From the NCBI GenBank assembly GCA_028023455.1, contig JAQFVV010006634.1, positions 415,159 through 479,158 on the forward strand: a stretch of 64,000 nucleotides of DNA, in the 5' to 3' direction. The position numbers were made by a program, and so were the translations under genes. Below, piece after piece: positions 39,393 to 52,300 of the stretch. The notes beneath the pieces are model-generated. The model was not told the DNA's origin. It made no database searches and saw nothing but the letters and a program-made list of their open reading frames with translations. The stretch comes from Epiperipatus broadwayi. Its lineage: Eukaryota; Onychophora; Udeonychophora; Euonychophora; Peripatidae. How positions within the stretch are numbered: position 1 is the stretch's first letter; every line of letters begins with the position of its first letter.

Positions 39393-40590
39393 ATGAACTA
39401 CAAAACAACAACATATTTATATTAAACATTACCCACTATTCCATTTACTTTCTATCCACCCTTAACAGTAAAATAACTTTTAATAAGTTAATTGTTTCAG
39501 AATCATAAATTTTTAATAATAAAGATTTTATTTCATTTCTCTCAAAGAAGACAACCTTAACTCTATCAAAATTAATAGTGTGGCCTGCATATTTTTCATG
39601 GACAAACAAAGTAGAATTAAGATATTTATTTCTAACCCTACTTTTATGTATCTTTACTCTTTCATTTGAACTCAAACTACTCTGACCTAAATATATATAT
39701 ATACCTTCTTACAAAAAAACAAGTGATAATATACACTACTCCAGGAATAGTCTTCCTATCAAAAAATTCCATTGTATTAATTAATAAATTATTTAAAGTA
39801 ATACCCCTTTTCCAAGCAATTTTTTTTATTTCCAAACAAATTACTCTTTTTACATACAAAAAATAAGAAGACAATTTAAATGGAAAAAAAATAAAATCAT
39901 ATTTTTCTTTATCCTTTACATCATTATAAATATTACTATTAAATAAAATACTTTTAACAAATTTATCAGAGTAGCCAACACTAAAATGATCTTTATAATA
40001 TTGACCTTTCTGAAACAAAGCTACCCCACAAGAATTATTTAATTTCTTATTTCTACAACTATAATTTCTTAAAGCAGCTACTTTATGAGATACAGATTGG
40101 TAGCTATCAGATTTAATTATAGACCTTAACTCTGTACTTTTAACATAATGACTACATATTAAACAATTAGTCTTTACATTTCTAATCACCAATAGATCTA
40201 AAAAATTTAATTTAACAAAATCTAACCCCCTCCTTTTCCCACATATTTTATAGAAGGATCAAAACAATTAAACTCATTTACCAACTTCTTCAATTTATCA
40301 TCCTCAGCTACAAATAAGCAAGCATCCACATGTCTAACAAATAACTTTAAATATAAACAATTCTTTTTAACAATAATTTATTCTTCCAAATAATTAATAT
40401 AAACTGAACAAACTAAAAAAGAATTCCACCCTTTCTTAATCTTATAAAAATTACTATTATAAGTAAAATACATAGAACCTGCTAATAATAAAAGTAAATC
40501 TTTAATTACTTTAATTTTATTTTTTGACAAAGATCCATGCTTAACCAACATAGACATAAGAACATCAATACTGTATAATCTACTAACAGA

Positions 40591-40593
<3 letters not shown>

Positions 40594-40645
<52 letters not shown>
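40594..40645. repeat. (TA)n microsatellite inside RT motif A
   Basis: About 26 TA units, located exactly where the codons for Met-Tyr in the PLE motif A should be. The coding 'acatatat' likely seeded the expansion. Confidence 0.95.
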
Positions 40646-40648
<3 letters not shown>

Positions 40649-41095
40649 CTCAGTATCTAAACTACCAAATACCCAATTACTTTTCATTTTAAAATTATTA
40701 ATCTTATCAAAAGCCTCAAAGAAGAAAAAACAGTGCAATGACCAAAATCAACAAATTGTTTTAAAAAATTATTCAAGAACCTACAAATTCCCTCTACAAC
40801 CCTATCTGTAAAATCAAAAATAAATCTTAAAGGAAAACCATCTTTACAAATCTTAATATTCATAAACATCTTAGCTGATATGAAATTATTTGAATAACAT
40901 TTTATATAATCAACTCTATTAAACATTTTAAAATTTACTATTTTTTTCATAAATCTAACTCCTTTTAATCACATTACCTAGATCTTTTTCTAAAAATATA
41001 TATTCACCATTATTTAATTCTTTATCCATTTTCTACATGAACTCATTTTCTTTCATAATGACAACCCGACCAGTTTTGTTTTCATAAGAAATGAC

Positions 41096-42544
41096 CACAT
41101 CATTAGCGATATATAAATATGTTCAAATGAATACTTTATGGATAAAATATATTTTATAAATAATGTTTTCATGGCCTGTATTTATTAAGAAAAATTAAAA
41201 TAAATGACAAAATATCACTTGCCCTCAATTGGATGAAATAAAGAGTAATAATTATGTGATTGTTGCTGAGATAATTGTATCACATAGTTGTTGAATAGTT
41301 TGATGATTTAATTTTGGTGTTTTTTTTAATAGTTTTTATTCATTTATGTGAGAAAACTTCCACACAGCTGGTAAATTTTATTATTTCATCATACTAGTTA
41401 ATGCAAATTTTTTTTTAAGTATTTTTATAGCCTCCCTAAATATTTTGCTTTTAATTTAGATTTATGTTTTGTACTTGTTATATCAATATTCTATTTTTTG
41501 GCATTGATTTGTATTTTAATAACAATTTGCAACTATTAAAACTAATTAATGTCTTAGTTTTTAAGAATATAAAATCAATGAGCCAGCAAATTTTTTCTTA
41601 TGATTTTTATTTGGACAATCATAATTTAAGTCTTATACAAATGTAAATGTATTAAAAAAAGAAAAGGTCATTAGATATACAAAAATGTACTAATTCAATC
41701 TGCTTCAATATCTATATTACCTGACAACATTTTTTTTAAATTCAATTTCTAACTATAATAGTCACTGCAAGTATACTTTTATTTGAAAGTTATAACAAAG
41801 TCAGATATTCTACGGTAATATTGCCACACAAACTCAAATATATATTATTATTCTAATTATTTATTTCTAAAGCGCTTTTCGAAGGAACTACACTTAAACA
41901 TAGTCTCTGCATTATATTTATGTAGAAGGGTTATTATCAACATCAAATCCATTGTTAATAGAAAAGTTTTCTTGCAAGGTTTAATGCAGTTGCAGAGAGT
42001 TAGACTCTAGGATGTGAGATCCTAAGTTTGATTTCAGTTCTAGTATTTTGGGGCATTCAAATTTTTTGTAAATTATCAGGCAATAAAGGTATTCAATTAT
42101 TTTTTGATTAATAAAGAAAAAATGACATCATATTGATAAATGAAATTCTAAAATAAGTTCTAAAAGTTATTTAAGACTCATAAGAAAATACCACATGCAT
42201 GAGGAATGATTAAGATTAGAAGTTTATTTTACTGCTATGGAGAAAATAATTTATGGATTAGAAAACTGTATTAAATGTATCTTTCAGTAGATTATTAATA
42301 GTTGAAAATAATAGATGTTGATGATACAATATACATACATATGCAAAATAACATTTGGGTCAAATTTTATACATTAAGCAGAAATACTCTATATGATTAC
42401 AAACATTTAATTACAATATTATTTATGTAATAGGCTTATACTGTTTCTTATATATGTAAGTATAGGGATGTGAACATATAATTTTTCAGTTTATATTCGT
42501 TCGTTCACCATTCCATCATAAGCAAACGATACACATGGCCACAT
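41096..42544. other. AT-rich DNA without recognisable gene
   Basis: A phrase at about 41,970-42,060 with 'agttagactctaggatgtga' and 'gtttgatttcag' has weak tRNA-like character. Nothing else stands out. Confidence 0.45.
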
Positions 42545-42725
42545 ACATACAGAAAAGATAAATAACCCCCAAAATATGTATTTTGTACAGAACTAGCCCT
42601 CATCAGCCGAATAGTTGGACGAGTGAGAAGATTGAAGCATGCCCAGAAAAAGTTTAAGGAATTGCTACTTTAATATAAACCAAAGCACTAATTGTATATA
42701 TGTGTGAAAGATTATGATCTGATCT
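42545..42725. mobile_element. Family B element, collapsed copy
   Basis: A full-length minus-strand hammerhead relic (42,560-42,625) is followed about 75 bp later by the 5' shoulder of the inverted partner ('tgtgaaagattatgatctga', 42,697-42,716), which stops before its CTGATGA box. Confidence 0.65.
42560..42622 (-). ncRNA. Hammerhead relic, family B (G12 lost)
   Basis: CTGATGA (42,606-42,600) is intact on the minus strand, but the second box is AAAA and stem II (GGGCTAGTTCTGTAC) is mispaired. Stem I 3' side 'ttttgggggtta' is recognisable. Predicted inactive. Confidence 0.65.
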
Positions 42726-44439
42726 AATATTATTTATGATAAATTTCACTGCACTAAATGCTAATTCTTGAATATCATTGGTGTTAGTTCACTATTGCAA
42801 GACATTCTCTTTAACGGATTTTTAAAATCATTTCTCTAATGAAGCTACATTGTAGGCTATGAAAGTAAAACAACTTTTATTTTTTTGTTTTTTATATTTA
42901 ATCAATATATTTCCAATTTATTTTATATCAAAATTCTATTCATAATCGTAAACGATCTGAAATATAAAAGGAAAACAAAAGATAATAAAAATTATTAAAT
43001 AAGTTACTAAAAAAATATATAAAAAAAAAGAATATCCAAAATTAAAAATAGATTTATATAAATACAGATACAAAGATTATTTGTGCATTTTTTTATATAT
43101 ATTGAAAAAACATAACAATAGAGAATAGAAGGGTTTTATTGTTATATTTTTATCATATATTAAAGTAAAAGGAGAAAAGAAATATCTAAACAAGTTTTGT
43201 AAGATCAGCAAAATAAAATTCAGTTTGATTTAAAGAATAGTATTCTAAAGTATAAACAAAGAAAACAAAACATCAAAAAAAATATTTCTTAGACAGTTAT
43301 TTTTAAAAATTAATTTTTAAAAAAGAAAAGTTTCTGAAGTTAATTGAAAAACTTTTTATTATTATTATTATTTCGCTCATTAGATTTTTTACGTCAAATG
43401 TTTCAATATCTATATCAGAAACTGTAAGCATAAGCAAATTGGACATGGGATAAGGATGATAACAGTAGAAGCAATTCTTTTTTTTTTCATTTGAATAGAA
43501 TTTGTCTGCTCCTTGCAAGTTTATAAGAAAGTAAAGTTGAATGGTATTATGAATTTTTTTTAAAAAAATGGTTCGCAAAGATGTTTAAAGTAAGAAATAC
43601 TAAACGAAAATATTCTCCAAAAGGTTAGTCAAATGCAGTTAATAGACATTAATGCTCATTCATATACACATATGAACATATGGTATACAAATATACGTAA
43701 TGGACAAATGGTCTTAAATAACCTATTTCTCGTTTTCTCCAATATTTCTCACAGAATAACAATAAAAAAAAACGTTATTTACCAGGCAAGAAAAACAGCC
43801 AGTTGATACAAGATTTTATATACCAATTCTCTCTTGATCTAGTGATTAGCTAAAAACTGTTAACGCCTCTATAAACAAAAAGGCTGGGTCATCATTTAGT
43901 TACTTAAAGAAAATATATTTGATCATAATTACAACACATATCCTGGAAATAATAAACCACTAAAGTATCTCATTTTAATCTATATACATGGGGTTTACTA
44001 GCTCTTTTTTTAAAAAAATGTTTTAAAATATTTAGATTTTTAATTAGGTTTTTCAACCATAGTTTAATTTTTATATTTATTTATATATTAAAACATGTTT
44101 TAGATAGAAAATGTGAAAGGGCCTGGTAAAAGCATATAATATTGAATTATATCCATTTACTTGAAAAAAATTAACTCTGGAAAATTTTGCTTAACAAGTT
44201 TCTAACTCCATACCATAAGAATGATAGTTTGTTGTGGCAAGGTAAGACAGAAATGCTTACAATCCAGTTATATTATAATGTCTGTTTTATCTGCAGTTTC
44301 TGTATAATTTTGCTATCTTCCAAATTACAGCAGTGCATTTATGAACATATCTCAGTTCTAAATGTGGTCCAAGAAATCATAGCTATTCCACTTGTGATTT
44401 GCTCATATGAAGAGCATCATGTGTAATTTTGTGGCATTA
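42726..44439. other. AT-rich DNA without recognisable gene
   Basis: Poly-A/T-rich. The ORF at 43,303-43,578 (minus) shows no domain. Confidence 0.5.
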
Positions 44440-44925
44440 TTGTAGGTTTGGCATCAATGTTTATTGAAGACATTATGTGCAGTATAAAAAAAATGTTTTG
44501 TCATGAAAATGTGTGTATAAATGAAGAGAGAGATTCAAAGAAAATTGCATAAGGGTCATCTGTGAAAAAGAAGACAGCTACACAACCACACCCATAGCTG
44601 ATGATAACATTGAGCATGCATGTGATATGATTCTCTTGGATAGATAAGCAACAGTGGATTATATGGTAAATCATTTGCAAATTAATCATGACTATGCCTA
44701 TGCAATAATCCATAACTGACATAAGTTTTCACATATTTGTATGCTGTAAATACTAAATCAACTTACAGAAGAGCACAAACAGTAGCATTTGAATATTTGC
44801 AAAGAAAATTTGCATGAATTATCTGCAGGAAATCAAAGTTTTCTAAAAATAATCATTACTGCCCATCAAACTATTATCTGTTTGATTAATTGAAAGGAGC
44901 CCTATGATGACAAAGATTTAAAACT
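44440..44925 (+). pseudogene. Mariner-like (Tc1/mariner superfamily) transposase fossil
   Basis: Reading one plus frame with small shifts gives, in mariner order, an N-terminal linker relic (CINEERDSKK, about 44,510); 'DNIEHACDMILLDR' then 'ATVDYMVNHLQINHDYAYAI' (about 44,600-44,710), resembling the second helix-turn-helix of mariner transposases; 'LNQLTEEHKQ' (about 44,757); and 'HLNICKENLHEL' to 'SFLKIIITAHQT' (about 44,790-44,880). The last matches the region where the first catalytic Asp (usually in 'TGDET') should sit, here replaced by Ala-His. Numerous stops. Terminal inverted repeats not found. Assignment rests on remembered family pattern. Confidence 0.65.
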
Positions 44926-45925
44926 GATAAAGAGGTAAAGACAACATGCTTTTAAGACTCATAGATCAGCCTGAAACATTTTGAGGGAATATGAAAGGTT
45001 GATACTGAAAAATGAGTGGTTGCTTTTTCTGAAAACTGATTAAAATAAATTCTACATCCAGAGTACAGACAATATTTCACTCATCTTTGTATTATTTCTT
45101 AAACTATAATTCTTATTAAATATATTTTACTAACAAATTATGAATAATATAGTTGAAATATTACAGCTAAGAGATAAAAAGGAAGTAGTACAATTTAATA
45201 TTATATTTTCACTTCTTGCATTCCATTTTTTATACTCAAAGGTTGTGTAAAAAAATTACAGATTAACCTAGACACTATTGCCTTTTTCTTATTATTATTA
45301 ATGAACATGATACACAATTTATAGATACTAGAATAATTTTCAGGTATAAGAACTAACTGTCAATAACAACAAACTGTTGTTCAAAATAATGTGCCATGCA
45401 TCAATTTAAAAAACCAAAATTGGTTTTCCAATGATTAGGTATTTTTTTCAATACAAATGATGTATTTTTGTCTTTTCTCTATGATTTTTTTTTTACTATT
45501 TCCTATCAATTGGGTTAGTAGCATTTAAGAATAGAAAAATGGATTTAAATGTTAAGATTCAGAAGATACTTCAATATGCTATTATTGATTTTAAAAAATT
45601 AACAAATAAGGTTATTTCATATCAGGGAATTAACCACTGCAACGAAATTTATTGTACAGAACCGAGACTTGAACATCTTAAAGAAATATAAATATATTAA
45701 AAAGTTCTAATAATTAACTTTAAAGTGTAAAAAAAATACAATGCCAAATCATAAAATCAAGTAATATATTCTTTATCTTACTGAATGTGACATTATAGTG
45801 TTCAATATTTGGAAATCATAACTTCATAGGATTTAACATGTAAAATATTTAATAACAGAATAATGCGTGACTTTCTAAAGATATATTTTATGGTGAACTT
45901 GAAAATGATTTTGTGATTGTATCCT
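44926..45925. other. AT-rich DNA without recognisable gene
   Basis: May include the decayed C-terminal part and flank of the mariner fossil. Nothing further recognised. Confidence 0.45.
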
Positions 45926-46440
45926 GAGTATATTAATAATTTTTATTAGTCATTCATTATATAAGAGATTATTTAATGAATAATATTTCTGTAGTGTAAT
46001 TTTCTCTACATCAATTTTATGCAAAATAAGAACTGGTTTCTATCAACTTTTAACAATGACATGTGAAACAGATCTATCATTCCTAAGATGCACATTTTAT
46101 TTATTATTCGATAATCTCTAGTCTAATAAATGACTAACAAAAATTATTAATATACTTTAATTAAGTTATTTATATCAAAGTTGTGAGGGCTGCATATTTG
46201 ACAATTATTAAATGATAGAAATTTATGTGCACATTCTTGAGGTTACAGCCTTAGTAAATATTACTAAACAATATTAAAAATATGTGTAAATGATTGTAGT
46301 CTGGGTCAACTGATGAATGCTGGTTTAGATGAAATGTGCATCTTGGGGGTCAAAAATCTTCACATGCCATTAGTATTTTGTTTACGATTACATCTCTCCA
46401 CAAGGTGTTACAAGTGATAGAAACTGGTTTTTACCTTGTG
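45926..46440 (+). mobile_element. Family B element with hairpin core and hammerhead end
   Basis: An inner hairpin pairs 45,927-45,973 with 46,109-46,155 ('attaataattttt', 'agtcattcatta', 'agagattat'). Outside it are 'gttgtgagggctgcatattt' (shared inverted with 30.1 kb) and the hammerhead at 46,300-46,352. A truncated inverted hammerhead remnant ('cctaagatgcacattttat') lies at about 46,081-46,100. The flanking 'catgacatgtga/tcacatgccat' phrases are also inverted, so the right arm extends to about 46,440. Confidence 0.7.
46296..46354 (+). ncRNA. Hammerhead ribozyme candidate, family B (core intact, stem II damaged)
   Basis: CTGATGA (46,310-46,316), GAAA (46,331-46,334), TGTGCA stem III, TC (46,341-46,342), then TTGGGGGTCA. 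All invariant bases are present. Stem II lost one nucleotide, leaving ATGCTGGTTTAGAT, which can pair only with a bulge. Stem I keeps TCAA/TTGG next to the core and a loose outer helix. Confidence 0.7.
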
Positions 46441-49400
46441 TGGGAGTGGGGTTGTTAAGGCTACACTACAGACCTATTATTCAATATCTTGAGTATATTA
46501 TAAGATTTAGCTCAAAGATATTTTAAAAAAGTGTAATACTGATATTATCTATTGAGAAGAAATTATTGGAGAGCTAAAACTAAAGATAGTGTTTATGTAT
46601 TTAGGAAAGGAAAGTTTTCTACAGAAAAAGAGTTAAAAGATATCATGCAGCAAAAAAACAAAGAGTGGAACAGAATGTTCTAGGCATGGATGTGTATGTG
46701 TTTCACAGATTGCTTTGTGTAGTCAATACAAAACACATCTTTAAAGAATGCATGTTTATTTTCGACTTAGAATAGTCATTCGTAACTGGCTTCTCCTTCT
46801 GTATGTATAAGTTAATATAAGAATAGGTCATTATACTCTCTTATGTCATCATTCGCATTATTTCAAAAAATGAGACCAAGATTCTGTCTTAGTAAAACCA
46901 AATTTCCATTTTGTAATTAAACATACAACAATTCTGATTCAAATTGCATACATATAAGTAGAATAATTAGTTTTTCTATATTACCAAAATCTTTTTCAAT
47001 TTTAATTATTAGCGAACATTATAATGTTTTCTAATTGTCATATTTTAATGACTATGCAATTTCATTGGGTAGTATTTACTGCTTGTGTTATTTTAGGAAT
47101 CATTTTCTCTGGTATTTTATTTTAATTGTAGTTTTAAATAATAAATGAAAGCTTCAATGATTGAGAAGGGGGACGGGGTTGGAATAATTTATTAGACAAC
47201 ATGCTTCATTGGAAAAATAAGGTTCTGAAAAGTTCAACTACTGCAACAATATTCAATTCATTTGAGTTTTTTTTTTCATTGCTGACGGTTGATATAAAAA
47301 AGTAATATCATATCCAGTGTTTATTATTCACTAATTATTTATACATAGAAATGGTGTTGATATATATACTTAAGTATTGATAATACAACAAATTGAGAGA
47401 AAAATCTTGTTTGTACATAGAAATGGTGCTGATATACTTAATTATTGAAACTACAACAGATTGAGAGAAAATCTTGTATTATGTTTTCTGTTTATTTTAT
47501 AACAAATTAAGTATATAAATAAATGGTTTGTAAATCATTTATCACACATTACTTTTATTTATTTTTGAAGATATGCATTAAAAAAAAAATTAAGAGTATA
47601 GTTTTTTTAACATACACAGTAATAAATTATATTCCAAGTAGTTACTCAATTATCACTTACACAAACAAAAATATACATATGAAGAATAATGCATTCTAAA
47701 AAAGAAATAGGAAGCCAAAGAGTGAAAATAAAGATAAATTTAGCTTTGCAATAAACATTATATGAAAATTATACCTGAGTGAATACTTTTATATATGCTA
47801 CTGTTTTAGTTAAATATTTTTTTTTAATAAGTAATGGTCAACCATACTACAATGAATTGCCAAATATAAAAACCATATTGCCGCTATCATTGCCTTCTAC
47901 TGACCAACAGTGCAGAAACATCTTTAGATTTACGTAATCATATTTAAAATTTGCATATTATAATGGTAAGAATTGTCCCTCCATGTAACAAAATCTAGAA
48001 CATAGGAAAAATACACTAAAGCTGATCGAATCAGGATGCTGGGATCCAGAATTCAGCCAACATTCAATCCTTTCACCTCTGCTCAATGATCTAATACTCT
48101 ATAAATGACACTTCTCAACTTACACAGACATTCAATTTACTCAGTCACTCAGGATAAAACAAAAGACTCATAAATTAACTAATTTAACACTGATTTGGAC
48201 AGATATACACATAGGACTAAATGATTAATTAATATATATCAACGATTGATTCTGAAATTTAATAGAATGATCTATATATAGATATAATGATATATGTGCA
48301 ATTAAATCTAGAGTTGGATAAAATGAACTCACAGACAATAAAAATATGAAAACGAGTTATAATTTTAAATATTATTAATTTAATAAAAACAATACCAAAT
48401 AGTAAATCAAAATATACACGCTTATATAATGAGAACATGAGAGATTACGCACGCAGGCATTGCGTAACTAAGGAGATTAATGTTACATATTATCTCATTA
48501 TAAGTTTTCAACAAAATGTAGTGAAGTATGGGAGTTTATGCCTATATTAATATGCCAAATTTCTAGCTCTTTTGTAGTCTGCTAAATCATACAGAACTTT
48601 ATAGCCAAAGTTATATAACTAACTTAATAGTGCTCCTATGGTGTCTATCTATATATCTAGTTAAGTCAAGCATATAGTCAAGCTCAGAGATACATAGGTT
48701 AGTGTGTTAACCTAGATTAGGGTATACACTGATGCTAGATAAGCATTTAATATAAAGGGAGAGAAAACTGGTTTATTATAGGTTTACCTATATACTCTAT
48801 GGCACATATTAAAATATTAATAAAGCTAGAAGATGCGAATGTGTCATTATTAATGGGCTTCAGCCTCCAAAGGCTCAGTTGCCTTATAACCACTCAACTT
48901 GCTATGAATAGGAACATTAGTAGTTCAGGGAGTCAGATAAGCATTAATTATGAATAATCTAGGTCCTTGTGCCCTAGTTCTAAAAGTTTGTGCTTTACCC
49001 GAACTAAGTGGATAAGTGTGACCCCCACCAGCAACTCATCAAGAATCATGCAGCAAGCAGATAATTGTACATTGCATACTTAGTAAGGACACATCCGCAA
49101 CTTATACATATATAATGCAAATACGTAAAATTATATTATCGTGCCTTAAACATATATAGCATCTATTTGCATATCTATACAACCCAGTTCTCAAATTTAG
49201 TATGTCAAATATACTATTTAGGAACTAAATTAATTAGTAACCTAGTTTAATATTATCACCTGCATCTCAACATATATAAATCTAAGGAGGACAAAGCATA
49301 TTTGTGGGGTAATTATGAATAAAACATTAAAATATGCTTTGAGATTATCTCTGTGACTAGTTCCTATGATGTATGAGTTAATATATAAATAGTTATAATT

Positions 49401-51996
49401 CATAACTAGAGTTAAGCAAACTACAATTTTAACTAGAGAACAACTGATTATTAGAATATTAATACCCAAAAATTAATCAGTAAAATAATAATATTATCTC
49501 GAAACAGCGAGTGAGAAAATAATAATTCAATTATTTAATATTTATTATAACGAAGATTTGAAATTATCTTCGCAGATTGATAAGCTATCAAAATGATAAA
49601 ATTATAGAATAAATTGAATAGATTAGAAATAGGCATAAAAGATCGCAGAAAATTAAACATTTAGTTTACAGTAGATTATTAACGTTTTACATTTTAAAAG
49701 AGAATTCAATATCACAAGTTTTACAATCAGACAAGATTTAAACATTAGCATTTAACAGTTTTCTTTTCAGATTTTAGGAAAGGTGTTTGGGAAAGGCAGA
49801 TTTAATAAATACCTAGCTTTTAAAAGAAAGAATTGAAAGTCACAGTTTATGAACAAAGCTCTGACTGAAATTTTATCAATTTACCAGTCAGTTGTTTTCA
49901 TTGCAGTTCTGGGCACTTGAGACGATAATAAGTTGACACTTTTGGCGATGATTTAAACTTAATGGAGGTTTTTCCACATGCTGCTTTGCTGGTGTATGGC
50001 ATGATATTTTATGGGACCAAAGTCTTTCCATCCCCAGTAAGGAGAGAGCCAGTGAGTTATGGCCTACTACCTCACCATTTTTTAAGATAAAATGAACATG
50101 GGTACTGTTTACAATTCACTTATTATATATATGATTGATCCTTGGTGACAAAACTTTAAGTATTTATACCTTTCTAACTCTGGCCACCTGTTTATTTTTA
50201 CAAGCTTATCCGTAGCTGAAAAGTCCATTTATTTATTTTAGAAAATTATATTTAATTGCTAAAGCTAATAGAAAAACCCATTACTTCATTTTACAAAAAC
50301 ATTTTTAATTATGACAACTAATTTAGATTTTGTTTTTCTGCTTTTATTTCCTCCTGTTTATTGTGACAATGCTTTAAAATTCTGCAAAATTGTTATTAAC
50401 ATTTTAGATTTATAAAATCAAGTTCATGCTATTTTAGGACTATTGTGTGACCTAATTTAAAGTTGTTTACAAAAATTAAAAGTTATTTTGGAAAAGTTAC
50501 TTTGATAATTAGTAGAAAACTAATTTTATTACCATACATGCAGAATAACAACGGAAATGGCTTATATACATATGCTTTTTCAATAACATAACTATAAAAT
50601 TGGCTAAATAATTTAAACTAAAATATTTCTTAAACTAGAAATATTTATAAAATAGATACATATCTGTAGTATATACATATACTATTAAATTACAGACTTA
50701 CCGTTCATATATATATATGTGATTTTGCATATATAGTAATTTGAGGTTGTTTAAATGGGTACTCTGAGAGGGTTTAAACCTGGCATATAGTTAGGTGTGG
50801 GGGTAAAATACATTAAACAGGTGGGTGGATAAAACTGACTGTTTCAATATGTTAATATCAGTTATTTAAAAAGAAAATTTCAAATAGTTTATTGCTCAGG
50901 AATTTGTCAGAAGAAAACACTTATTAAAGACAGGATTGAACTGTGATATAAAGATTGTGATCTCGAGAGTATGTCATGTAACCAAAGCAAATGATTGGAT
51001 AACAAAAGAATTTCAATAATCAATTGGAAACTTAACCATCGCTGAAGTTGTTCCTCTTGAAATAACTTACTTTAACATCTCAATTTTAAAGCTGAATTAT
51101 AAAATAATAAAGCTTTTTTTTTTTTAAATATTATGCATTTCTATTATACTTTAACCAGATATACCCAGCCTTGGAAAGACTGCCTTTTTTAATTCATTGC
51201 TTTAACAAATTTTTTTAAATGTTTAGTATAAATTAAATGAAAGATTGTAATAATTACAGACAACTGCTTCATGTTAATTAATGGCAGAATTATAGCATTA
51301 CAAACAAATATTATATTTCTTTAATAAGTCATTGTTTTTGTAATTGTTTTTATTTTATTTTTGAATTAGTTAATTTAACAATTTTTTTAAAGATTTCATG
51401 TTAATTAAACAAAAGATTTTAATTTTTCATAAATGTAAGAAATTCACAATTGAACAAAAAAATGGTGGGAATAACCTGGCCTATTCGGTACAGTTTAGAA
51501 ATCTACCTGGCAAAGTATCAATAAAGCTAAATTAAAATTTAAATTATTAAATATATACATATACATGTGACAGTTGTGGACAACTCTTATGGTTTATTAA
51601 TGGCAGAATGTTTGTAATTTGACACATGACATGTTGTGAATTTGACTTGTCACAGCCTTGCAGAGAAACATTCATACATTCACCAATCATACAAAAGACA
51701 AGGATTTTATATATAAGGTAAATCATTTTAAATTGTATGTTTAGCAATTGAAAGTTTTTTTTAGTTTTAGCCTGCACATTTTTGGAAAATAACATTTACA
51801 CATTTTTTTACAAGAGTTTTTGGTTGATTTCTTTGTCTTTAAAGATATTTGTAAATGTGAATGTGATTGACAGTAGAAGTATACTTATTATTACACATAT
51901 TAATTTTTAAACAATTATTTAAGTTATTAAGTGGTATTGCCATTAAGGTTTGATCCAAGCATCTAAAATAAATGTGTTGCTTTTGGAAAATTACAA
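46441..51996. other. AT-rich DNA, no gene; a 72-bp tandem duplication at 47,342-47,478
   Basis: Units starting 'tacatagaaatggtg' at 47,342 and 47,414 are imperfect tandem copies. From about 48,000 to 50,130 the composition is a little less A/T-biased and more word-diverse, as in an old transposon, but I found no repeat boundary or protein motif. The remainder is featureless. Confidence 0.5.
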
Positions 51997-52300
51997 GCTT
52001 AAGAGTTATAATAGGCAAAACTCCATACAGTAGTGCCACTCAAAGCAAGACATATTAATCAATGGATGTCAGAAGGCTTGTACATAAAATCCCTATCTAG
52101 TGCCTACTCATCCAATATCCCCAAAACTAGTTTCTGGTTTATGGCACTAGATAGGGATTTTATACACAAGCCTTCTGGCATCCATTGATTATTCTGACTT
52201 GCTTTGAGTGGCACTATTATATGGAGAGAGTCTTGCCTATTTTAACAACAGTTATGAGCAATCATGGGAAATAGTGATCATGTGATGCTTAAGAATTATA
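51997..52300. mobile_element. Family A element, foldback lacking the ribozyme box
   Basis: The left arm at about 52,012-52,140 and the right arm at about 52,145-52,262 are inverted copies that meet within the hammerhead. 'actagtttctggtttatggc' is followed at once by 'actagatagggattttat', so GAAA and stem III remain but CTGANGA is gone. The flanks 51,997-52,010 and 52,287-52,300 match at 13 of 14 positions in direct orientation, possibly a target duplication, although part of it resembles the family's own terminus. Confidence 0.85.

Larger units (their letters stand above)
39180..41095 (-). pseudogene. Penelope-like retrotransposon (RT + GIY-YIG), 5'-truncated copy
   Basis: Minus-strand copy of the same family as 21.9-24.6 kb. 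Homology begins near 41,095. In order: 'GFPLRFIFDF' (about 40,835), then a deletion joining it to 'TDRVVEGICRFLNNFLKQF'; motif A 'LDTENMY'-like (about 40,660), split by a TA microsatellite; 'LFVRHVDACLFV' (about 40,345), where the first Asp is kept but the second of YVDD is Ala; 'KSDSYQSVSHKVAALRNY' (about 40,100); 'FSVGYSDKFVKSILFN' (about 39,985); GIY-YIG motif 'GVVYIITC' (about 39,740) and, after a frameshift in a TA tract, 'YIGQS' (about 39,695); then 'FVHEKYAGHTINF' (about 39,590). It ends in a conserved 3' region. It is inactive. Confidence 0.92.

Noticed and set aside
44187-44426. 79-codon ORF just upstream of the mariner fossil
   Set aside because: Does not resemble the mariner N-terminal helix-turn-helix and is not in the same reading series.
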